Origin: an uncultured Gammaproteobacteria bacterium
GTDB taxonomy: Bacteria; Pseudomonadota; Gammaproteobacteria; Pseudomonadales; Pseudohongiellaceae
Assembly (NCBI GenBank): GCA_903889815.1
Contig: CAISYX010000368.1
Location: 1-8,897 of the forward strand
Reading direction: 5' to 3'
DNA length: 8,897 nucleotides
Positions 1-6,631 of the stretch are shown one piece after another; the stretch's first letter is position 1; every line of letters starts with the position of its first letter. The notes below the pieces were generated by a model. It was not told where the DNA came from and made no database searches. It saw only the letters and a list, made by a program, of their open reading frames with translations. The position numbers and the translations under genes were made by a program.

Positions 1-45
1 GCCCGTCACCGCACCATAACCAGGCGCGGCAGACACGGCCCAGCG

Positions 46-91
46 GCGGGTAGACTCGGCAGGATTCCTCGTTTATCCTCCGGCTACCCGC
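46..91. repeat. Imperfect inverted repeat (hairpin) upstream of the sialidase-like gene
   Basis: Positions 46-53 (GCGGGTAG) and 84-91 (CTACCCGC) are a perfect 8-bp inverted repeat. Inside it, 56-59 pairs with 80-83 (one G-T wobble) and 61-65 (AGGAT) pairs with 75-79 (ATCCT). The whole folds as about 17 base pairs with two small bulges (54-55 and 60) and a 9-base loop (66-74). No T-run follows on the plus strand, so it is not a standard intrinsic terminator for an upstream plus-strand gene. It could be a dispersed REP-like palindrome (it carries GTAG/CTAC ends), an operator, or a leader RNA structure. The pairing is seen directly; the role is unknown. Confidence 0.6.
51..79 (+). promoter_or_regulatory. 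Possible sigma70-type promoter for the sialidase-like gene
   Basis: TAGACT (51-56) and TATCCT (74-79) are separated by exactly 17 bases, and each matches four of six consensus positions for -35 and -10 boxes. Transcription would begin near 86 and leave a leader of about 60 bases. Both boxes lie inside the arms of the hairpin at 46-91, so the match could be a chance by-product of that repeat. The call is weak. Confidence 0.22.
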
Positions 92-144
92 GATTCGCAG
101 AAATGTGAACCTGCTCACAAAAACAAAAAAAGGTCGTCCCCACA

Positions 145-1443
145 GTGTCTTTCGCAGCTCGTCCCCTGCTGTGGCGCCTGAGCGTCACTCCGCTCGTAAT
201 CCTTGTTTTCTCGGTGGCATGGTTGCAAAACCCTGCCGCTGTGCCGGTGTCGTTCCTCGACGATCATGCCGGTGCGCCCACCCTGAAACTCTCGCCCAGA
301 TCTCCGTTCGTGAACAGTTTTGCGTCTTCCGATGTCGATGAATACGTGCACTCCGCCGCCCTGACACCCTTGTCCGATGACTCCCTGCTGACCGTCTGGT
401 TTGCCGGCTCCCGGGAAGGCGCGGGGGATGTGCAGATTCGCGGAGCACACTTCGACGTGAGCGCAGAAACCTGGCACGACGAATTTGTGCTGGCCACGCG
501 GGAATCGACCCAGGTGGGATTGAACCGCTACATCCGCAAGCTGGGCAATCCGGTTGTGGCCATGGCACCGGATCAACGTCTGTGGCTCTTCTATGTGTCC
601 GTGTCCATTGGCGGCTGGGGCGGCAGTGCCATCAATGCCATGGTGTCGGAGGACCTGGGCGCCACCTGGTCAGCGCCGCGCCGCCTTGTCACTTCGCCGT
701 TCTTCAATATCAGCACACTGGTGCGCAGCGCCCCGGTGTTCCACCAGGACGGTTCCATCGGGCTGCCCGTGTACCATGAATTCCTGGGCAAGTTTGCCGA
801 ATACCTGTACTTGTCGGCTGATGGGGAAGTCCTGGACAAATACCGCATCAGCCGCGGCAATCATTCCCTGCAGCCCACCATTGTTCCCACAGGACGCGAC
901 TCTGCCATCGCCATGCTGCGCTATGCCGGCACTGAACATCACCGTGTGCTGGCCAGTCGTACTGAAGACGCCGGGCGCACCTGGTCGGCGCCGGTTCCTC
1001 TGGAGCCCTTCAATCCAAACTCTTCACTCTCGGCAGCGCTGACCCACCGCAACACCTTGCTGGTCGCGCTCAACAATCTGCGGGATGGCCGCTTCCGTCT
1101 CAGCCTGTATGAGACTGACCTTGAAATGGAGAACTGGGAGTTTCTGATTGATCTGGATGCCTCGCCCGATCCCGATGGAGACCCGTTGCCGGAAAGCAGC
1201 TTCACGCCAGCCCTGCGTCGCCAGTTCATTGCCTCGAGCGGTGCGGATCGGGATGACTTGCTGGGGGGATTCATGGCCGAGGTGGATGAGCGGATGTGCC
1301 GCCGCGACGGCTGCGAGTTCGAGTACGAATACCCCTATCTTGTCCACACCCGGGATGGCATCTTCCACCTGGTCTATTCCTGGAACAACAGCTTCATCAA
1401 GCACGTCAGCTTTACGGAAGACTGGCTGGAGTCGCGCCGCTGA
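145..1443 (+). CDS. Sialidase-like BNR/Asp-box repeat protein, membrane-anchored or exported
   Basis: The 432-residue protein resembles the BNR_2 (PF13088) sialidase-like beta-propeller family. Two Asp-boxes of the form S/T-x-D-x-G-x-T-W are clear: SEDLGATW (168-175) and TEDAGRTW (273-280). Other family-like stretches are VWFAGSREG (84-92), NHSLQP (239-244) and a C-terminal YPYLVHTRDG (396-405) ending in IKHVSF. Residues about 10-28 form one hydrophobic segment after a basic N-terminus, so the protein is probably exported or anchored with its propeller in the periplasm. The start is GTG: no in-frame ATG precedes it, and AAAGG (129-133) lies 11 bases upstream, a rather long spacing. Its stop overlaps the next gene's ATG by one base, so the two are probably co-translated. 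True sialidases use an Arg triad, a Tyr/Glu pair and an Asp; I cannot assign these by eye and no FRIP motif is seen. Release of sialic acid is therefore unproven, and another glycan-related role is possible. Confidence 0.8.
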   Translation: MSFAARPLLWRLSVTPLVILVFSVAWLQNPAAVPVSFLDDHAGAPTLKLSPRSPFVNSFASSDVDEYVHSAALTPLSDDSLLTVWFAGSREGAGDVQIRGAHFDVSAETWHDEFVLATRESTQVGLNRYIRKLGNPVVAMAPDQRLWLFYVSVSIGGWGGSAINAMVSEDLGATWSAPRRLVTSPFFNISTLVRSAPVFHQDGSIGLPVYHEFLGKFAEYLYLSADGEVLDKYRISRGNHSLQPTIVPTGRDSAIAMLRYAGTEHHRVLASRTEDAGRTWSAPVPLEPFNPNSSLSAALTHRNTLLVALNNLRDGRFRLSLYETDLEMENWEFLIDLDASPDPDGDPLPESSFTPALRRQFIASSGADRDDLLGGFMAEVDERMCRRDGCEFEYEYPYLVHTRDGIFHLVYSWNNSFIKHVSFTEDWLESRR

Positions 1444-2045
1444 TGCTGCAGAGCGTATTCGCCTTCTGGCAGCCGCTGCTGTCTTTCGCCCTGCCTCTGT
1501 TCCTGGCGCTGCCTGGCGCCCGGCTTTCCGTGCCGCTGCGCGGCGCCCTGCTGCTGGCCTTGCTCGGGCTGGCAATGGTGCCGATCAACGGGATTTCTCC
1601 CGGCACTTACGTCCGCAGCGTATTTGACGATCTGGCTCTGACCACGACGTTGGCCCTGTTGCTGGGAACTGCGGTGCGCATGGACTGGATCAGGCGCCCG
1701 GACGAGGCACAATTGACGGGGATGTTGTGGATGTTCGCGGCAATGAGCCTGGTGCTGTATCCGGCAACGTTGGGGCTTACTTACCTGGACCCCTACCGTC
1801 TCGGCTACGCACCACGCCTGCTGTTGGCGATGACAGGCGCTCTCACTCTCGTTCTGTTGTGGCGGGGCCATTATCTGGCAACCGCGATGTTGTGCGTGGC
1901 CACACTGGGGTTCACGCTGGAACTGAAAGCGTCCACCAATTACTGGGACTATCTGATCGACCCCGCGCTGGGCATCTTCTGCCTGGTCGTTCTGCTGCGC
2001 CGGTACTGGCGCGTTGTCATTCCCGCACGTTATCGGTCAGCATGA
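1443..2045 (+). CDS. Multi-spanning membrane protein of unknown function
   Basis: This 200-residue protein is strongly hydrophobic, with about six or seven likely membrane segments: roughly residues 5-23, 29-48, 61-78, 92-112, 123-142, 145-162 and 172-188. Loops carry short charged stretches such as RMDWIRRPDE (79-88), and there is a conserved-looking NYWDYLIDP motif before the last helix. I do not recognise the family. The start is the ATG of a TGATG overlap with the sialidase-like gene's stop. This rejects the longer in-frame extension from 1296, which would lie wholly inside that gene. The tight coupling suggests it works with the sialidase-like protein, for example as a membrane partner, but that is inference. 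Its last 29 bases overlap the 3' end of the opposite-strand sulfatase-fold gene. Confidence 0.72.
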   Translation: MLQSVFAFWQPLLSFALPLFLALPGARLSVPLRGALLLALLGLAMVPINGISPGTYVRSVFDDLALTTTLALLLGTAVRMDWIRRPDEAQLTGMLWMFAAMSLVLYPATLGLTYLDPYRLGYAPRLLLAMTGALTLVLLWRGHYLATAMLCVATLGFTLELKASTNYWDYLIDPALGIFCLVVLLRRYWRVVIPARYRSA

Positions 2046-4044
2046 AGCGCGCCGCTTCGTAAAGGCCGCGTCCCAGGTCCAGCAAACGCCTGTACTCCTC
2101 AGGATATTGTTCAGCCACGTTTTCCAGAGGCTCCGGCGACGCCAGATCGTGCATGGACGGGTCTGTGCCATCGTGATTCATCTGCAGCAGAAACTCCCGC
2201 GTGACGACGCCGATCAGCGGAAAGGTTCCCTCTCTCAACACCACCGGAATGGCACGCTCGCCCTCAGGCGAAGGCAACTGGATATCGCGCCCCATGGTGC
2301 GGGTGGTGTACTCCACACCCACCAGACCCGCCACGGTGGGCAGCAGGTCGGCCAGACCTGTGGCCTCCTCGAACACCCGTGGGGCCAGCAGCCCCGGCGC
2401 ATGAATCAGCATCGGCACGTGATTGCTCTCCAGCCCCAGCTGTTCGAACGCCGGTGGCATGTGCGGCAGTTGCGAGATGCGGGTGTTGTGATCCCCGAAC
2501 AGCACGAAGATGGTGTTCTCGTAGTAGCCACCTTCCTTCGCCATCTCCATGAAACGGCCAATGTTGAAGTCCAGCAGGCGCACGGCGTTGTATTGCTCCA
2601 GGCTGCGGGAGCCGAATTCCTGGACCTCTTCCAGAGGCAGGTTCAGCGTTTCGAAGCCGTCGTTGTCCTCGGGAATCGTGAAGGGGCGGTGATTGCCGGC
2701 TGTCTGGATATAGGCGAAGAAGGGCTTGTCCTTTGGCAGCGCCTGAATGATCTGGTCGCTCTCCTTGAACAGGTCCAGGTCAGAGATTCCCCATACATCC
2801 ACATTGGCGGCCTGCCAGTAGCCTTCCTCGTAAAGCGTCACATCGTCGATGCTCTGCATGATCACGCCATTGATATTGGCCCAGCCGGCGCTGCCGCCAA
2901 CCATGTAGAGCTTCTCGTAATCAGGCAGTGCGTTGATCAAGGTATTCTGGCGGATGATGAAAGGGTTGCGGCTGGCAGTCTCCTGCCGGGTGACATCGGG
3001 AATGCCGGTGATACTGGCCCATACCGTTTTCGCCGTTCCGGTAACCGGCACATAGAAGTGCTTGAAGAACCAGCTCTGGGTAGAGAGGGCGTCCAGAGTG
3101 GGCGTGGGATTGAGTGGATTGCCATAGGCGCCCACGGCGCTGGCGCCCAGTGACTCCAGCATGATGAACACGATGTTCGGCCGCTGCGCAGTCTGCAGCG
3201 CGTGGGGCTGCACGCCGAGCTGTCGCTCGAAGCTGATGCCATCGGTCCGGGGCGTGACTCCCAGGTAGCGACTGACCACGGGGTACAGCGCTTCCAGCGC
3301 TTCCGCGTCGTAGCCCGAATCCTGCACATTCCAGGTGTCATAGAGGAACAGCAGCGGGTTCAGCCCCAGTGAGCCAATCTGGCTGTCGCCGGAGAAGAAG
3401 GCATCGCTCCAGCGCAGTGGCACCGGGTTCTCCAGATTGATGTTGGTGTAGCGTCCCAGCAGGCCGATCAGCACCAGCACGGTGACAGCGGCGCCGCCGA
3501 AGCCAGCCGCACGCCGCGTAATGCGTGCCTGCGGCCGGTCCAGCGTGGCGCGCTCCAGGCCCATGAAGGCGGCCAGCGTCAGCGCCACTGTGGTGAACCA
3601 GCCCAGGGTGATCCACACCACCGGGTACGTCTGCCAGATCATGTCGGTGGAGATCTGCGCGTCGGCGCTGAAGCGGAACGCCGAGGCGTTCAGCCGCACA
3701 CCCAGATAGGCGTAGTGGCCAAAGTCGAACACATAGATGAGCACCAGCACGACCAGCAGCACTGCCAGATAGCCGCGAATCGCCCAGCGCGTCTGCCGCG
3801 CGAAGCGCTCGCGCACTCGGGGCAGCAACAAGGTGATGCCCACCGGCAGCATCAGCAGCAGCGCAAGCCGCATGTCGAACTGCAGACCGATGCCCAGTGT
3901 GGGCCACACAGCCTCGGGATTCTCGTCGATCGCGACGCCGGAGAACCCCATCAGGAACACCGCACGCAGAGCCGCCAGCAACAGGAACAGAATGCCTGTC
4001 CCTCCGGCAAAAAAGCGCAGACGCCGCGACATCAGAAAGTTCAT
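2017..4044 (-). CDS. LTA synthase/MdoB-like sulfatase-fold phosphoglycerol (or related) transferase
   Basis: The 675-residue membrane protein has about five N-terminal membrane segments (near residues 12-32, 52-74, 90-110, 140-162 and 178-197), a linker, and an extracytoplasmic sulfatase-fold domain from about 288 to 600. Metal and catalytic residues are visible by analogy with LtaS: E297 in NIVFIMLESLG, the probable nucleophile T340 in GTAKT, H452 in NHRPF, and D518-H519 in FVLFGDHN. In this family such enzymes move a phosphoglycerol group from phosphatidylglycerol onto an acceptor: lipoteichoic acid in Firmicutes, periplasmic glucans for MdoB/OpgB. The acceptor here is unknown. I chose the ATG at 4044 because it lies 19 bases after the hemH stop and directly before the first hydrophobic segment. 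The longer version from 4122 would overlap hemH by 59 bases. The gene is probably in one transcription unit with hemH, and its 3' end overlaps the convergent membrane-protein gene by 29 bases. A sulfatase or phosphoethanolamine transferase is less likely. Confidence 0.85.
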   Translation of the reverse strand: MNFLMSRRLRFFAGGTGILFLLLAALRAVFLMGFSGVAIDENPEAVWPTLGIGLQFDMRLALLLMLPVGITLLLPRVRERFARQTRWAIRGYLAVLLVVLVLIYVFDFGHYAYLGVRLNASAFRFSADAQISTDMIWQTYPVVWITLGWFTTVALTLAAFMGLERATLDRPQARITRRAAGFGGAAVTVLVLIGLLGRYTNINLENPVPLRWSDAFFSGDSQIGSLGLNPLLFLYDTWNVQDSGYDAEALEALYPVVSRYLGVTPRTDGISFERQLGVQPHALQTAQRPNIVFIMLESLGASAVGAYGNPLNPTPTLDALSTQSWFFKHFYVPVTGTAKTVWASITGIPDVTRQETASRNPFIIRQNTLINALPDYEKLYMVGGSAGWANINGVIMQSIDDVTLYEEGYWQAANVDVWGISDLDLFKESDQIIQALPKDKPFFAYIQTAGNHRPFTIPEDNDGFETLNLPLEEVQEFGSRSLEQYNAVRLLDFNIGRFMEMAKEGGYYENTIFVLFGDHNTRISQLPHMPPAFEQLGLESNHVPMLIHAPGLLAPRVFEEATGLADLLPTVAGLVGVEYTTRTMGRDIQLPSPEGERAIPVVLREGTFPLIGVVTREFLLQMNHDGTDPSMHDLASPEPLENVAEQYPEEYRRLLDLGRGLYEAARFMLTDNVRE

Positions 4045-4063
4045 GCTCGTTTTCTCATCCAGG

Positions 4064-5140
4064 TTATCGGCTTGAACCCAGCGCCTTCGCACGCTCATCG
4101 CGACCGGTATCGGGTGCCACACTCCAGCCCTGCAGATTGTCGTTCACCAGTTGGGCCAGCGCGGCAATGTGTCCAGGCCGGTCGTTCAGGGCAGTGATGT
4201 ATTCGTAACGCTCGCCACCGGCCTCTTCGAAGTAGTGCTTGTTCTCTTCGCCGATCTCCTCGATGGTCTCCAGACAGTCCGCTGAGAACCCCGGGCAGAA
4301 CACCTGCACCGATTTGACACCCTGCGCAGGGAAGCCCTTCAGCGTGGCATCGGTATAGGGCTTCAACCACTCTTCACGCCCGAAGCGGGACTGGAAAGTG
4401 GTGACGTACTTGTCCTTGCCCAGCCCCAGTTTTTCGGCGATCAGCCGCGCGGTCTTGTGGCACTCGCAGTGATAGGGGTCGCCATTGTGCAGGTACCGCA
4501 TCGGCACACCGTGGAAGGAGAACATCAGCTTGTCTGCCCGGCCGTGGGTCTGCCAGTGCTCTTCAATGCGCTTGGCAGCGACGTCGATGAAGGGCGCGTA
4601 GTCATGATAATGCGAGACAAAGCGCAGATCGGGAATCCAGCGCCGGGTGGTGAAATCCTTCGCGATGGCATCGAAGGTGGACGCCGCTGTGGACCCGGAA
4701 TACTGCGGATACAGCGGCAGCACCAGCAGCTTGCGCACGCCCTTGTTGAACATGGATTCGAGCACGGAGGGGATGGACGGATTGCCGTAACGCATCGCGA
4801 AGTCCACGACGACATTGCCCTGCCCCTGTTCCGCCAGAAGCGCCTGCAGCGCCTTGCTCTGATTGCGGGTATGAAACAGCAGCGGCGAGCCTTCGTCTGT
4901 GAACACGGTGGCATAGGCTTTGGCAGAGCGCCTGGGACGAATCCGCAGAATCACGCCATTGAGCGCGAGCCACCAGATCAGACGTGGCACCTCAACCACC
5001 CGGGGGTCCCAGAGAAACTCCTTCAGGTAGCGGTGAAGCGCCTTGGGCGTCGGCGCATCCGGTGTGCCGAGATTGGTGATCAGGACCCCGATGCGATCCT
5101 CCTGCTGGTGCGTGAACGTCGGACTGCCGTTGTATTTCAT
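4064..5140 (-). CDS. hemH: Ferrochelatase (protoheme ferro-lyase)
   Basis: This cytoplasmic or membrane-associated enzyme inserts Fe2+ into protoporphyrin IX, the last step of protoheme synthesis. The 358-residue protein is full length and matches the family throughout: N-terminal IGVLITNLGTPDAP (17-30), LPLYPQYS (141-148), the catalytic-His motif MFSFHGVPMRY with H210, the DPYHCECHKTA block (221-231), TTFQSRFGREEWLKPYTD (247-264), and FCPGFSADCLETIEEIGEE (281-299), which carries the conserved Glu at 291. It is somewhat longer than the roughly 320-residue E. coli enzyme, mainly through a charged C-terminal tail. The ATG is preceded by AAAGG with a 7-base gap, a good ribosome binding site. The gene follows the esterase gene after 41 bases and precedes the LtaS/MdoB-like gene by 19 bases, so the three are probably co-transcribed. 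No other heme genes are in the window. Confidence 0.96.
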   Translation of the reverse strand: MKYNGSPTFTHQQEDRIGVLITNLGTPDAPTPKALHRYLKEFLWDPRVVEVPRLIWWLALNGVILRIRPRRSAKAYATVFTDEGSPLLFHTRNQSKALQALLAEQGQGNVVVDFAMRYGNPSIPSVLESMFNKGVRKLLVLPLYPQYSGSTAASTFDAIAKDFTTRRWIPDLRFVSHYHDYAPFIDVAAKRIEEHWQTHGRADKLMFSFHGVPMRYLHNGDPYHCECHKTARLIAEKLGLGKDKYVTTFQSRFGREEWLKPYTDATLKGFPAQGVKSVQVFCPGFSADCLETIEEIGEENKHYFEEAGGERYEYITALNDRPGHIAALAQLVNDNLQGWSVAPDTGRDERAKALGSSR

Positions 5141-5181
5141 GCGTAACCTTTGCTGTTGAAACTGATGGTGCTCCGTATACG

Positions 5182-6447
5182 TCAGCGGAACAGATCAAGA
5201 TCGACGGCTTCTGCCATCGCCTTGTAGCCTTCGTCATTGGGGTGCAGATTGTCGGTGGTGTAGGAAGGCACCAGCCGGGTGATGTGGGACGGGTCGCGGG
5301 CCGGAATCTCGAAGTCGATGATGCCGTCGAACTCGCCACTGGTGCGGATCCAGGCGTTGACCGCCTGCCGCTTTACTTCGCCTTCCGGCGTGTAATACGC
5401 GGCGCCTTCAAAAGGCGTCAACGTGGCACCGATGATCTTGATGCCGCGGGCGTGGGCGCGGGTGATGATCTGACGGTAACCCGCGATGATCTCCTCGGGC
5501 GTCACCTCTTCGCCGGGCACCATCAGTGCGGGCATGCCGATGTCATTGATGCCTTCGAGCAACACGATGTGGCTGACATTGGCGAGCGCCAGCACGTCGC
5601 GCTCGAAGCGCAACTGCAGATTCTCGCCGAAGCGCGGAGAGTTTTCCTGCAGCACGCGGTTGCCGCTGATGCCGGCATTGGCGATGGCGAAGTCGGGCAC
5701 CTGCGGATCCAGCAGCATGCGGCGCGCCAGATAGTTCGGCCAGCGATTGTTCAGATTGGCATTGGAGCCGACACCGTCGGTAATAGAGTCGCCCAGGGTA
5801 ACGATGGTGGTGATGTTGTCGCTGCGACCCACATCGATGGCTGTCAGGTAATTCCAGACGGGGATTTCGGCCGCTGTATTGAAGGGCACGCTGCCGGTGA
5901 AATCTCCCGGGGCCGACACATAGCTGGTCTGCGCGGCGGCCAGGTGTGTGGTGACGGTGCCACTGGGCGCCGGAATGTAGAGACTTACAGCCAGATTGCT
6001 CAGTTGCGGCACGGTGAAGGCCACCGGGTCGCTGAATACCAGACCGCCCCGTGCGATGGTGATGCTCTCTTCGCCGCCGAAGGTCAGGCGGGTCAGGGAC
6101 TCCGGCACGATGGCGCTGCCCTCGGCCTGCAGGGCGATGGTGGCCGAGCCGATCTGCAGACGCTTGTTGCCGTGGGTATTGGACAAGCGCACCCGCACCA
6201 CATCGCCGCCGGCGCTGCTGTGCACGATCAGGCGCAGGGTCTGGTTGTCATAGGCGTCCGTGATGGCTTCCGGTGGCAGCAGCCCCGGAGGCAGCGAACT
6301 GGGCGCTGCGGACCAGGTGGTCACCCAGTTCAGGTCTTGCTGGGCCAGTGCCAGCGGCGCGCAGGCAATCAGCAGGGCACTGGCAAGCACGCGCAGGGCA
6401 TGCAGGAAAGACGGTCTGGACAGGCGGTACGGGAGGGTGTTGTTCAT
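5182..6447 (-). CDS. Exported SGNH/GDSL-family esterase (XynE-like)
   Basis: The 421-residue protein has the catalytic blocks of SGNH hydrolases: block I TLGDSITDG with nucleophile S221, block II Gly near 259-262 (NAGISGNR), block III LLEGINDIG with N301, and block V TTDNLHPNDEG with D399 and H402. A separate N-terminal beta-rich domain of about 170 residues precedes them, as in the XynE-like subfamily (cd01830 by recollection). The family removes acyl groups, often acetyl groups, from carbohydrates or lipids; the substrate here is unknown. Residues 1-35 look like a signal peptide ending in PLALA before QQDLN, so the enzyme should be periplasmic or secreted. The stretch LIAC (26-29) also resembles a lipobox, so a lipoprotein is a weaker alternative. 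I chose the ATG at 6447 because AAGAAG stands 6 bases before it. The in-frame ATG at 6453 touches that site with no gap, and longer versions have no signal-like start. Confidence 0.88.
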   Translation of the reverse strand: MNNTLPYRLSRPSFLHALRVLASALLIACAPLALAQQDLNWVTTWSAAPSSLPPGLLPPEAITDAYDNQTLRLIVHSSAGGDVVRVRLSNTHGNKRLQIGSATIALQAEGSAIVPESLTRLTFGGEESITIARGGLVFSDPVAFTVPQLSNLAVSLYIPAPSGTVTTHLAAAQTSYVSAPGDFTGSVPFNTAAEIPVWNYLTAIDVGRSDNITTIVTLGDSITDGVGSNANLNNRWPNYLARRMLLDPQVPDFAIANAGISGNRVLQENSPRFGENLQLRFERDVLALANVSHIVLLEGINDIGMPALMVPGEEVTPEEIIAGYRQIITRAHARGIKIIGATLTPFEGAAYYTPEGEVKRQAVNAWIRTSGEFDGIIDFEIPARDPSHITRLVPSYTTDNLHPNDEGYKAMAEAVDLDLFR

Positions 6448-6453
6448 GGGCAT

Positions 6454-6459
6454 CTTCTT
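6454..6459 (-). promoter_or_regulatory. Ribosome binding site that decides the esterase start
   Basis: On the minus strand AAGAAG is followed by ATGCCC and then ATG (6447). The 6-base spacing favours 6447 over the ATG at 6453, which begins directly after the site. Confidence 0.5.
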
Positions 6460-6481
6460 GTTGTTATGAGCTTTTTGGTGG

Positions 6482-6507
6482 AAGGCGCTGCCGGCAACCG
6501 GGCGCTT
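6482..6507. other. Short GC-rich hairpin in the esterase leader
   Basis: On the minus strand, CCGG pairs with CCGG across a TTG loop. GCGC/GCGC and AA/TT extend the stem beyond two small bulges, giving about 10 base pairs. No T-run follows in either direction, so it is not a standard terminator. It lies between the possible promoter at 6522-6550 and the esterase start, and would be in the mRNA leader. Its role is unknown. Confidence 0.3.
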
Positions 6508-6521
6508 GGCAGGCTGGGGCG

Positions 6522-6550
6522 AAAGTAAACCACCTGCCCTCAAGAATCAA
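6522..6550 (-). promoter_or_regulatory. Possible promoter for the esterase-hemH-sulfatase group
   Basis: On the minus strand TTGATT (6550-6545) and TACTTT (6527-6522) are 17 bases apart. The -35 box matches the first four consensus bases; the -10 box is poor (three of six). It sits in the only sizeable non-coding gap between the broken GTPase operon and the esterase gene, where a promoter is expected. Support is positional more than sequence-based. Confidence 0.28.
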
Positions 6551-6562
6551 TGCCGGCGCGAC

Positions 6563-6631
6563 TCAGGCGCCTGTCATGAAGACATTGCTGAGCGTGAGCA
6601 GCGAAATGGACACGAGGATCGGATTGTTCAT
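6563..6631 (-). pseudogene. Truncated DUF486/DMT-family membrane protein (22-codon stub)
   Basis: An ATG at 6631 overlaps the stop of the DUF3482 reading frame as ATGA, and an AGGG lies 4 bases upstream, so this is a plausible translationally coupled start. The 22 codons encode MNNPILVSIS, then LLTLSNVFMT, then GA and a stop. From memory, DUF486 (COG3169, small DMT-family membrane proteins of about 110 residues) begins almost identically, with a conserved SNVFMTFAWYGHL-type motif. Here the match ends exactly after FMT. No later part of the family appears in any of the three minus-strand frames before the esterase gene. The simplest reading is a gene that has lost all but its first transmembrane segment. 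A deliberate 22-residue membrane microprotein is possible but less likely. Confidence 0.6.
6564..6573. repeat. 10-bp perfect palindrome at the DUF486 break point
   Basis: CAGGCGCCTG is its own reverse complement. It begins where similarity to the DUF486 family stops and contains the final codons and stop of the stub, so it may mark a deletion junction. A palindrome of this size can also occur by chance in GC-rich DNA. Confidence 0.5.

Noticed and set aside
105..341. 78-codon frame starting at ATG 105
   Set aside because: It overlaps the sialidase-like gene in another frame, and its translation (Arg/Cys/Pro-rich) has no family character.
2014..3153. Long plus-strand open frame of 379 codons
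   Set aside because: It lies wholly opposite the LtaS/MdoB-like gene, whose active-site motifs are clear. The translation is rich in His, Gln and Arg and resembles no known family, as expected of an antisense shadow in GC-rich DNA.
4045..4122. N-terminal extension of the LtaS/MdoB-like protein to the ATG at 4122
   Set aside because: It would overlap the hemH coding end by 59 bases, and the added 26 residues are hydrophilic and unlike the family start. The ATG at 4044 fits better.
4457..5146. Plus-strand open frame of 229 codons
   Set aside because: It is antisense to hemH, which is certain by motif content.
5174..5181. 8-bp palindrome CGTATACG between the esterase and hemH
   Set aside because: Short palindromes of this size are common by chance, and nothing else there suggests an operator.
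5242..6528. Long plus-strand open frame of 428 codons
   Set aside because: It is antisense to the SGNH esterase, which has all catalytic blocks. The product is low-complexity Gly/Asp/Arg-rich sequence with no signal or domain.
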